NCBI GenBank assembly: GCA_964548475.1
Contig: CAZJRF010000061.1
Coordinates: forward strand, 1 to 11,376
From: VGBK01 sp964548475
Lineage (GTDB): Bacteria; Actinomycetota; Acidimicrobiia; Spongiisociales; UBA11373
DNA length: 11,376 bases
Direction of reading: 5' to 3'
Of the stretch, positions 6,118-11,376 are shown piece by piece. How positions within the stretch are numbered: position 1 is the stretch's first letter; each line of letters starts with the position of its first letter. The notes beneath the pieces are model-generated. The model had not been told where the DNA came from and did no database searches. It worked only from the letters and a program-made list of their open reading frames with translations. The translations under genes and the position numbers were made by a program.

Positions 6118-7425
6118 CTACTCAACCTCCCCGGCCGTCTCGGCTTCGGGGGCCGGCTTGCGGGTACGCCGCTTGCGGGCCGGCTTCTCCTCGGCGGCCG
6201 GAGCCTCGGTGGCCGCGGCTGATTCCTCGGTGGCCGCGGCTGATTCCTCGGTGGCCGGTACCCCGGTCTCGGCGGCCGGTACCCCGGTCTCGGCGGCCGG
6301 TACCCCGGTCTCGACCGCTGCCACCCCGGCCGCAACCTCCTCCGCCACCTCCGCCACCTCCGCCGGCGAGACAACTGCCTCACCCGTCGGCTCTTCGGTG
6401 GCAGCCTCTTCAGACAGGACCGCGCTCGCCTCGGCCGACCCATCCTCCGCTGCGGCGGGAGCATCCGCGGAGCCGGGCGGGATCACCACCGGCGCCGCTT
6501 CCTCCCCCTCGGGCAGCACCTCGAGGATCTCCGCCGCCTCGCGACGAGCCTCTTCGAACTCACTGCGGGCGGTACCGGCATCGACTCGCTTGCCTCCGCC
6601 GGCCTCGATGAGGCCGCCCCGGCGCTTGCCTCCGCCGGCCTCCACCAGGCGCTTGCCTCCGCCGGCCTCGATGAGACCGCCCCGGCGCTCGCCGGCGGCC
6701 GCCTCGGCCCGGGCCTTGGCCGGAGCCCGGCGACCCGAGGGCCCACCGGTGGCCAGCGCCGCCTCGGCGGCGATCTTCTCCCGGGTGGCCGAAAGCGACG
6801 GCATCACGTCGCCGCGATACACCCAAACCTTCACCCCGACGGCCCCCACCGTGGTCCGGGCGGTCGCAGTGCCGAAATCCACATCGGCCCGGAGGGTGTG
6901 CAGGGGGACACGGCCCTCCCGGTACCACTCCCGACGGCCCATATCGGCTCCGCCGAGCCGCCCCGAGGCCTGGACCCGCACCCCCTGGGCACCGGCCTTC
7001 ATCGCCGTCTGCACAGCTCGCTTCAAGGCCCGACGGAAGGAGACCCGTCCCTGCAGCTGGTCGGCGATGCCCTGGGCGAGCAGCTGGGCATCGGTCTCCG
7101 GTCCCTTGACCTCGACCACGTTCAGTTTGATCTCGCGGCTGGTGAGATCCTCGAGCAGATGGCGCAGCCGATCGACCTCGGCACCGCTGCGCCCGATGAC
7201 CACCCCGGGACGGGCGGTGTGGATGTCGATCTGCACCTTCTTGTCCCCGATGCGCTCGATCTCGACGCGGGAGACCGCCCCGCGCACCAGCTCCCGGGCG
7301 AGCAGGTCGCGGATGCGGGCGTCTTCCAGCACCTGAGCGGCATAGCTCTTGTCGCTGTACCAGCGCGACTTCCAATCGGTCACCACACCGAGGCGGAACC
7401 CGTAGGGGTGGACTTTCTGACCCAT
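6118..7425 (-). CDS. rpsC: 30S ribosomal protein S3 with long low-complexity C-terminal tail
   Basis: S3 forms the mRNA entry channel in the small-subunit head with S4 and S5. Residues 1-210 are an ordinary S3: MGQKVHPYGFRLGVV at the start, a type-2 KH domain near 38-106 with the loop GRSG at 78-81, and the C-terminal domain with RRALKRAVQTAMKAGAQGVR near 131-150, SGRLGGADMGRREWYREGRV near 154-173, ending at VKVWVYRGDVMPSL. Residues 211-435 are extra: a basic Gly-rich block with repeated GLIEAGGGKR (about 231-285), a long acidic Ala/Glu block (about 289-412) containing ETGVPAA and ATEESAA repeats, a basic patch KPARKRRTRKP (414-424) and an acidic end. Typical S3 is about 210-280 residues. The tail frame is intact and ends two bases before L16. 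The ATG overlaps the L22 stop (TGATG) after a GGAGG site; open frame upstream to 7806 is chance. Tail function is unknown. Confidence 0.95.
   Translation of the reverse strand: MGQKVHPYGFRLGVVTDWKSRWYSDKSYAAQVLEDARIRDLLARELVRGAVSRVEIERIGDKKVQIDIHTARPGVVIGRSGAEVDRLRHLLEDLTSREIKLNVVEVKGPETDAQLLAQGIADQLQGRVSFRRALKRAVQTAMKAGAQGVRVQASGRLGGADMGRREWYREGRVPLHTLRADVDFGTATARTTVGAVGVKVWVYRGDVMPSLSATREKIAAEAALATGGPSGRRAPAKARAEAAAGERRGGLIEAGGGKRLVEAGGGKRRGGLIEAGGGKRVDAGTARSEFEEARREAAEILEVLPEGEEAAPVVIPPGSADAPAAAEDGSAEASAVLSEEAATEEPTGEAVVSPAEVAEVAEEVAAGVAAVETGVPAAETGVPAAETGVPATEESAAATEESAAATEAPAAEEKPARKRRTRKPAPEAETAGEVE
6205..6246 (-). repeat. Two perfect 21-bp tandem repeats in rpsC tail
   Basis: The unit CTCGGTGGCCGCGGCTGATTC (here split as CTCGGTGGCC then GCGGCTGATTC) occurs at 6205-6225 and again, identical, at 6226-6246. 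A third partial copy begins at 6247 and runs into the neighbouring repeat family. The unit is seven codons long and encodes ATEESAA in S3, so copy number can change without breaking the frame. Perfect identity suggests recent duplication. Confidence 0.9.
6253..6312 (-). repeat. Three perfect 21-bp-period repeats in rpsC tail
   Basis: An 18-base core GGCCGGTACCCCGGTCTC occurs at 6253-6270, 6274-6291 and 6295-6312, with a period of exactly 21 bases. It encodes three copies of ETGVPA(A) near residues 372-391 of S3. It borders the ATEESAA repeats directly, so the two families together make up about 110 bases of tandem sequence. Slippage or unequal crossing-over is the likely origin. Confidence 0.9.
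6587..6688 (-). repeat. Gly-rich repeat block in rpsC tail
   Basis: The 20-mer CGCTTGCCTCCGCCGGCCTC occurs at 6587-6606, 6623-6642 and 6650-6669. A longer match of 35 bases, 6591-6625 against 6654-6688, differs at one base and is offset by 63 bases. These encode EAGGGKR three times, two of them within RRGGLIEAGGGKR, near S3 residues 247-280. Offsets of 27, 36 and 63 are all multiples of three, so the reading frame is kept. Confidence 0.88.
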
Positions 7426-7778
7426 CAGCCTTCCTCCCCTTCTTCCCGCTGATCGCCGACGATGATGGTGATGTGGCTGCTGCGGCGCAGGATCTGGGTG
7501 GCTCGACCGCGGGCGCGCGGCCGCATGCGCTTCAGCGTCGGGCCTTCGTCGGCATAGGCGGAGACCACCACCAGGTCCTCGGCGTCGAGGGCGTGATTGT
7601 GACGAGCGTTGGCTACCGCCGACTCGAGGACTTTGCGGATTGGCTGGGTGGCGCGGCGGTTGGTGAAATCGAGCACCTCGCGCGCCTGATCCACCGGGAG
7701 GCCGCGCACCAGGTCGAGCACCCGTCTCACCTTGTAAGGCGAGTGCAGCTGGAACTGAGCCCGTGCCTGTACCTTCAT
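7425..7778 (-). CDS. rplV: 50S ribosomal protein L22
   Basis: L22 spans the large subunit, and its long beta-hairpin lines the exit tunnel near the macrolide site. The 117-residue product shows SPYKVRRVLDLVRGLPVDQA near 13-32, KVLESAVANARHNHALDAED near 49-68, and the hairpin and core strand RMRPRARGRATQILRRSSHITIIV near 83-106. The C-terminal DQREEGEEG is short, unlike the long extensions seen in some actinobacteria such as mycobacteria. The ATG overlaps the S19 stop as TAATG, and the stop overlaps S3 as TGATG. Confidence 0.97.
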   Translation of the reverse strand: MKVQARAQFQLHSPYKVRRVLDLVRGLPVDQAREVLDFTNRRATQPIRKVLESAVANARHNHALDAEDLVVVSAYADEGPTLKRMRPRARGRATQILRRSSHITIIVGDQREEGEEG

Positions 7779-8056
7779 TACCTCTTCCTCGCCGACTTGT
7801 CGCCACCGTGCCCGCGGAATGTGCGGGTGGGAGCGAACTCGCCCAGCTTGTGGCCCACCATCGACTCGGTGATGTACACCGGGACGTGCTTGCGTCCGTC
7901 GTGAACCGCCAGCGTGTGTCCGACCATCTCCGGGATGACCGTGGAGCGCCGGCTCCAGGTCCTGATGACCCGCTTGTCCCCGGACCGGTTGGCGCGTTCG
8001 ATCTTCACCAGGAGGTGCTCGTCCACGAACGGCCCCTTGCGCAGGCTGCGCGCCAT
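7778..8056 (-). CDS. rpsS: 30S ribosomal protein S19
   Basis: S19 lies in the small-subunit head, contacts S13, and forms intersubunit bridges near the A-site tRNA. The 92-residue product has the standard length and sequence, with MARSLRKGPFVDEHLL at the start, TWSRRSTVIPEMVGHTLAVH near 33-52, KHVPVYITESMVGHKLGEFA near 56-75 and PTRTFRGHGGDK near 76-87. The ATG follows the L2 stop after two bases (TAACCATG), with GGAGGT at 8061-8066 just before it. The TAA stop overlaps the L22 start by one base. Confidence 0.98.
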   Translation of the reverse strand: MARSLRKGPFVDEHLLVKIERANRSGDKRVIRTWSRRSTVIPEMVGHTLAVHDGRKHVPVYITESMVGHKLGEFAPTRTFRGHGGDKSARKR

Positions 8057-8058
8057 GG

Positions 8059-8892
8059 TTACCTCCTGCCCTTCCGGCTGCGCCGCCGCACGATCATGGC
8101 GTCGCTGGCCTTGTGCCGCCGGCGGGTCCGCCCCTCCGGCTTACCCCAGGGGCTCACCGGATGGCGGCCCCCGGAGCTCTTGCCCTCACCGCCGCCGAGG
8201 GGGTGGTCGATGGGGTTCATCGCCACGCCCCGGGTCTGCGGACGGACCCCCCGCCAGCGGTTGCGTCCCGCCTTGCCACCCTTGACCAGCTCGGCTTCGG
8301 GGTTGCCCACCTGGCCGACGGTGGCCCGGCAGTCGAGCGGCACGTTGCGCATCTCCCCGGACGGGAGCCGCAGCAGAGCAAGGCTCCCTTCCTTGGCGAT
8401 CAACTGGATAGCGGACCCTGCGGAACGGCCCAGCTTGGCCCCGCCCCCGGGCCGCAACTCGACCGCGTGCACCACCGTGCCGGCCGGGATGTTGCGCAGA
8501 GGCAACGCGTTGCCCGGCCGGATCTCGGCGCTGGGGCCCGAGGCGAGCACGTCGCCCACCGCGAGGCGCAGCGGGGCCAGGATGTAGCGCTTCTCCCCGT
8601 CGTGGTAGTGGAGCAGGGCAATGCGAGCATTGCGGTTGGGGTCGTACTCGATGGCCGCCACAGTGGCGGGAACCCCGTCCTTGTTGCGGCGGAAATCGAC
8701 GATGCGGTAGCGCCGCTTGTGCCCCGCCCCGCGGTGACGGGCAGTGCGCCGGCCGTGGACGTTGCGTCCGCCCGTACCGGGCCGCACGTCGAGCAGGCTC
8801 TTCTCCGGCTCCGTCTTCGTGATCTCGGCGAAGTCGGACCCCGTCCGGAAGCGGCGGCCCGGTGACGTCGGCTTGTACTTCTTAACGGCCAT
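8059..8892 (-). CDS. rplB: 50S ribosomal protein L2
   Basis: L2 is a core large-subunit protein close to the peptidyl transferase centre, needed for subunit association. The 277-residue product begins MAVKKYKPTSPGRRFRTG, then shows GRRTARHRGAGHKRRYRIVD near 48-67, an OB-like domain, an SH3-like domain with GEMRNVPLDCRATVGQVGN, and the C-terminal GVAMNPIDHPLGGGEGK. Asp229 and His230 of the DHP motif, equivalent to the functionally important E. coli His229, are present. The usual second His of DHPHGGG is Leu232 here. A GTG at 8898 would overlap the L23 stop, but the ATG at 8892, two bases after that stop, matches the family start. Confidence 0.97.
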   Translation of the reverse strand: MAVKKYKPTSPGRRFRTGSDFAEITKTEPEKSLLDVRPGTGGRNVHGRRTARHRGAGHKRRYRIVDFRRNKDGVPATVAAIEYDPNRNARIALLHYHDGEKRYILAPLRLAVGDVLASGPSAEIRPGNALPLRNIPAGTVVHAVELRPGGGAKLGRSAGSAIQLIAKEGSLALLRLPSGEMRNVPLDCRATVGQVGNPEAELVKGGKAGRNRWRGVRPQTRGVAMNPIDHPLGGGEGKSSGGRHPVSPWGKPEGRTRRRHKASDAMIVRRRSRKGRR

Positions 8893-8894
8893 GC

Positions 8895-9182
8895 TCACAC
8901 CCCGAAGATGTCGATCTGGTCACCCTCGGCCAAAGTGACCAGCGCCCGCTTCACGTCGGAGCGTTTGCCGAACGTCCAGCCGGTGCGCTTCCTCTTGCCC
9001 TTGCGATTCATCGTGTTGACCGCCACCACCCTCACCTTGAAGATGGACTCCACCGCCTGCCTGATCTCGATCTTGCTCGCCCGGGGGTCGACCACGAAGG
9101 TGTAGGTGTGGACGTCATCGATGAGGTCGTAGGACTTCTCGGAGACCACCGGGGACAGCACGATGTCGCGAGGGTTCTTCAC
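8895..9182 (-). CDS. rplW: 50S ribosomal protein L23 (GTG start)
   Basis: L23 lies at the polypeptide exit and is the main docking site for trigger factor and SRP. The 95-residue product has RDIVLSPVVSEKSYDLIDDV near 5-24, YTFVVDPRASKIEIRQAVESIF near 27-48, VRVVAVNTMNRKGKRKRTGW near 50-69 and the C-terminal KRALVTLAEGDQIDIF. Start is GTG, overlapping the L4 stop as GTGA, with a GGGAG site 6 bases upstream. The rRNA-binding loop is basic as expected. Length is typical. Confidence 0.97.
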   Translation of the reverse strand: MKNPRDIVLSPVVSEKSYDLIDDVHTYTFVVDPRASKIEIRQAVESIFKVRVVAVNTMNRKGKRKRTGWTFGKRSDVKRALVTLAEGDQIDIFGV

Positions 9183-9859
9183 GCGCCGCTCCCTTCCTCA
9201 CGCACAAAGTCGTCTCCGGCTACCTCGTAGCGGGCCGGACCGCCGGCCAGGCCCACCGTCTCGCGAGTGAAAACCAGAGTGTCGGCCCACAGCACGTCGT
9301 AGGTGGCCAGGCGACCGGGCCCGGTCAGTACCACCTGCGGCAGGTTGCCCAGGGAGCGGGCGGCCACCTCGTCCCCCCCGCCCAGCACCACCAGGGCCTT
9401 GCCGGTGACCTCCAGGGCGGCGAGCAGGGCGACGGCCTGCTTGGTCTTCGGCTCGGCCCAGTCGAAGGACTCGACCACCTTGACCTGGCCTTCAGCCGCC
9501 CGGACCGAGAGAGCGCTGCGCAGGGCCAGGCGCTTCATCTTCTTGGGGGTGCGCTGGCGGTAACTGCGGGGGTGGGGCCCGAACACGGTGCCGCCGCCGC
9601 GGAACTGCGGGGAGCGGATGGAGCCCTGGCGGGCCCGGCCCAGACCCTTCTGGCGCCAGGGCTTGCGGCCCCCGCCGCGCACCTCACCGCGAGTCTTGGT
9701 GTCGGCCGTGCCCGAACGGGCGGCAGCCAACTGAGCGGTGACCACCTGGTGCATGACGGCCAGGTTGGGCTCGATGCCGAAGGTGGCCGAGTCGAGGACC
9801 ACCTCGCCGACCGCCTCCCCGGACGAGGAGTAGAGCGGAGCAGTCACCTTGTCAGCCAC
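9179..9859 (-). CDS. rplD: 50S ribosomal protein L4 (GTG start)
   Basis: L4 reaches into the exit tunnel opposite L22 and, in E. coli, also represses the S10 operon through the mRNA leader. The 226-residue product has the tunnel loop near 54-92 (TKTRGEVRGGGRKPWRQKGLGRARQGS, then IRSPQFRGGGTVFGP), then the motif PKKMKRLALRSALS near 105-118 and the globular C-terminal part with the KALVVL strand. Start is GTG, eight bases inside the end of L3 (GTGGCTGA). No S10-type leader exists here because tuf lies directly upstream of rpsJ, so E. coli-style attenuation at that place is unlikely. Confidence 0.96.
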   Translation of the reverse strand: MADKVTAPLYSSSGEAVGEVVLDSATFGIEPNLAVMHQVVTAQLAAARSGTADTKTRGEVRGGGRKPWRQKGLGRARQGSIRSPQFRGGGTVFGPHPRSYRQRTPKKMKRLALRSALSVRAAEGQVKVVESFDWAEPKTKQAVALLAALEVTGKALVVLGGGDEVAARSLGNLPQVVLTGPGRLATYDVLWADTLVFTRETVGLAGGPARYEVAGDDFVREEGSGA

Positions 9860-10490
9860 CGGCCTTCACCGCCTCTCTCACCAGCACTACCGATCCGCGG
9901 GCCCCGGGCACCGCCCCGCGCAGCAACAGCAGGCCCCGCTCGGCGTCAACGTCCACCACTTCCAGGTTCAGCACCGTGCGCCGCTCGTCTCCCATGTGGC
10001 CGGGCAGCCGCACGCCTTTGAAGACGCGCGACGGGGTAGCGCAGGCGCCGATGGAACCGGGAGCCCGGTGGACTCGGTGAGCCCCATGGCTCGCCCCCTG
10101 GCCGGCGAAGTTGTGCCGCTTGATGACCCCGGCGAAACCCTTGCCCTTGGAGACGCCCGCCACGTCGGCCCGGCCTCCCTTGGTCAGAACGTCGGCCACC
10201 GAGATCTCCTGGCCTAGTTCGTAGGCGCTCGGGTCGTCCACCCGGACCTCGACCAGATGCCGGTGGGGCGGCACGCCGGCGGCGGCGTAGTGGCCGCTGA
10301 GCGGGCGGTTCACCTTGCGCTCGGGCAGCTCCCGATAGGCGATCTGGATGGCGGCGTAGCCATCGTGGTCCGGCGACTTGATCTGGACGACGCGGCAGGG
10401 CCCGGCCTTGATGACCGTCACGGGGATGGCCCGTGCCTGGTCATCGAAAACCTGGGTCATGCCCAGCTTCTCGCCCAGGATCGCCTTCAC
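9852..10490 (-). CDS. rplC: 50S ribosomal protein L3 (GTG start)
   Basis: L3 is an early assembly protein with a long finger reaching the peptidyl transferase centre. The 212-residue product begins with the typical AILGEKLGMTQVFDD, followed by IPVTVIKAGPCRVVQIKS near 23-40, DVAGVSKGKGFAGVIKRHNF near 113-132, and the finger GASHGAHRVHRAPGSIGACA then TPSRVFKGVRLPGHMGDER near 136-174. The second half ends with VVDVDAERGLLLLRGAVPGARGS. Start is GTG, overlapping the S10 stop as GTGA; GGAG lies 8 bases upstream. Length is normal. Confidence 0.97.
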   Translation of the reverse strand: MKAILGEKLGMTQVFDDQARAIPVTVIKAGPCRVVQIKSPDHDGYAAIQIAYRELPERKVNRPLSGHYAAAGVPPHRHLVEVRVDDPSAYELGQEISVADVLTKGGRADVAGVSKGKGFAGVIKRHNFAGQGASHGAHRVHRAPGSIGACATPSRVFKGVRLPGHMGDERRTVLNLEVVDVDAERGLLLLRGAVPGARGSVVLVREAVKAGG

Positions 10491-10798
10491 GTCTTGATCT
10501 CCACTTCCACCCCGGCCGGCAGGTCGAGCCGCATGAGCGAATCCACCGTCTTGGGCGTCGGCTGCAGGATGTCGATGAGCCGCTTGTGGATGCGCATCTC
10601 GAAGTGCTCCCGCGAATCCTTGTCCTTGTGAGGAGAACGGATGACGCAGTAGCGATGGATCTCGGTGGGCAGCGGCACCGGGCCCTTGATCTTGGCCTGG
10701 GTACGGATGACCGTCTCGGCGATCTTGCGCGCCGATTCGTCGACCACCTCGTGGTCGTACGCCTTCAGGCGGATCCTGATCCTGTGCTCTTCTGCCAC
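10487..10798 (-). CDS. rpsJ: 30S ribosomal protein S10
   Basis: S10 is in the small-subunit head and is also NusE, the partner of NusB and NusG in antitermination. The 103-residue product reads EEHRIRIRLKAYDHEVVDES, then KIKGPVPLPTEIHRYCVIRS near 36-55, SREHFEMRIHKRLIDILQP near 61-79 and TVDSLMRLDLPAGVEVEIK, all characteristic. The start is GTG. Two GTGs are possible: 10810, directly after an in-frame TAA, and 10798. I chose 10798 because it gives the usual MAxx-KIRIRLKAYDHE spacing and has GGGTG 5 bases upstream, whereas nothing like a ribosome site precedes 10810. The gene starts only 16 bases after the tuf stop. Confidence 0.95.
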   Translation of the reverse strand: MAEEHRIRIRLKAYDHEVVDESARKIAETVIRTQAKIKGPVPLPTEIHRYCVIRSPHKDKDSREHFEMRIHKRLIDILQPTPKTVDSLMRLDLPAGVEVEIKT

Positions 10799-10814
10799 GG
10801 CTGCACCCACTTAG

Positions 10815-11376
10815 CTATTTGATGATTTTGATGACGCGGCCGGCGCCGACGGTGCGGCCACCTTCCCGGATAGCGAACCGGAGGCCTTCTTCCATCGCGA
10901 TCGGGGAGATCAACTGCACCCCCATCTCCGTGTTATCCCCCGGCATCACCATCTCCACCCCCTCCGGCAAGGTGATCGACCCGGTCACATCCGTCGTACG
11001 GAAATAGAACTGAGGACGATACCCCGAGAAGAACGGGTTATGCCGACCCCCCTCCTCCTTCGTCAACACATACACCTGCGCCACAAACTCGGTATGCGGC
11101 GTAATCGACCCCGGCAAACACACCACCTGCCCCCGCTCCACCTCATCCTTCCCCACCCCCCGCAACAACAAGCCCACATTGTCCCCCGCCTGCGCCTCAT
11201 CCAACAACTTCCGGAACATCTCCACCCCGGTCACCACCGTCTTACGGGTAGGACGAATCCCCACCACCTCCACCTCCGCCCCCGCCGACCGACGCCCCGG
11301 CGCCACCCGACCCGTCACCACCGGCCCCCCCCCACTCATAGAAAACACAACCTCCACCCGCATCAGGAACCGCGGA
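10815..11376 (-). CDS. tuf: Elongation factor Tu, C-terminal part (5' end missing)
   Basis: EF-Tu carries aminoacyl-tRNA to the ribosome as a GTP complex. The 186 residues seen cover most of domain II and all of domain III of a protein normally near 395-400 residues; the GTPase domain and the start lie beyond the right edge. Clear signs are VVTGVEMFRKLLDEAQAGDN and NVGLLLRGV, domain III with EGGRHNPFFSGYRPQFYFRT, TDVTGSITLPEGVEMVMPGD, and the end PIAMEEGLRFAIREGGRTVGAGRVIKIIK. Close to the edge the normally near-invariant GRGTVVTGRVERG reads GGGPVVTGRVAPG beside a run of nine Cs on the plus strand, so this part may hold sequence errors. Leucine codons here are mostly TTG, unlike the ribosomal genes. 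Stop is TAG. Confidence 0.96.
   Translation of the reverse strand, partial: PRFLMRVEVVFSMSGGGPVVTGRVAPGRRSAGAEVEVVGIRPTRKTVVTGVEMFRKLLDEAQAGDNVGLLLRGVGKDEVERGQVVCLPGSITPHTEFVAQVYVLTKEEGGRHNPFFSGYRPQFYFRTTDVTGSITLPEGVEMVMPGDNTEMGVQLISPIAMEEGLRFAIREGGRTVGAGRVIKIIK

Noticed and set aside
6205..6312. CRISPR-like array
   Set aside because: Repeats are contiguous 21-bp coding units with no unique spacers and keep the S3 reading frame.
5747..7336. Long plus-strand open frame (529 codons) opposite rplP and rpsC
   Set aside because: Its Ser/Ala/Pro-rich text is the mirror of the low-complexity S3 tail and conserved S3/L16 codons. No start signal or family likeness.
6118..7806. S3 with an N-terminal extension to 7806
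   Set aside because: The upstream part is L22 and S19 read out of frame. MGQKVHPYGFR is the universal S3 start and follows a strong ribosome site.

Overview
The window is one continuous ribosomal-protein transcription unit read entirely on the minus strand, from right to left. It runs from the 3' half of tuf (EF-Tu) through the complete S10 and spc gene order: S10, L3, L4, L23, L2, S19, L22, S3, L16, L29, S17, L14, L24, L5, S14, S8, L6, L18, S5, L30 and L15, into secY, which is cut by the left edge. All 21 ribosomal genes are intact. The order is the canonical bacterial one, with no insertion, inversion or extra gene. I see no RNA gene, mobile element, CRISPR array or plus-strand gene.

The DNA is GC-rich, 7 of 22 visible starts are GTG or TTG, S14 is the short four-cysteine zinc form, and several proteins (L15, L3, L2, S3) have an actinobacterial look. 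I infer a high-GC actinobacterium, perhaps from the Acidimicrobiia or a neighbouring deep lineage. This comes from remembered family features, not from a search.

Layout: 11376-10815 tuf (partial); 10798-5228 the S10 block (rpsJ to rpsQ); 5231-1323 the spc block (rplN to rplO); 1239-1 secY (partial). From tuf to L15 no junction has more than 17 untranslated bases. Most genes overlap by 1, 4 or 8 bases, which suggests strong translational coupling. The only real gap is the 83 bases before secY. There is no room for a promoter or leader between tuf and rpsJ, so the str-type tuf end and the S10 and spc genes look like one unit. The products build both ribosomal subunits; EF-Tu delivers aminoacyl-tRNA and SecY is the membrane channel for secreted proteins.

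The main oddities are: an S3 protein of 435 residues whose last ~220 residues are a low-complexity, charge-blocked tail built partly from recent in-frame DNA repeats; a sharp codon-usage change inside tuf; and weakened EF-Tu motifs next to a 9-base homopolymer at the right edge that look like sequence error. I did not find a previously undescribed system. The S3 tail is the best candidate for something new.
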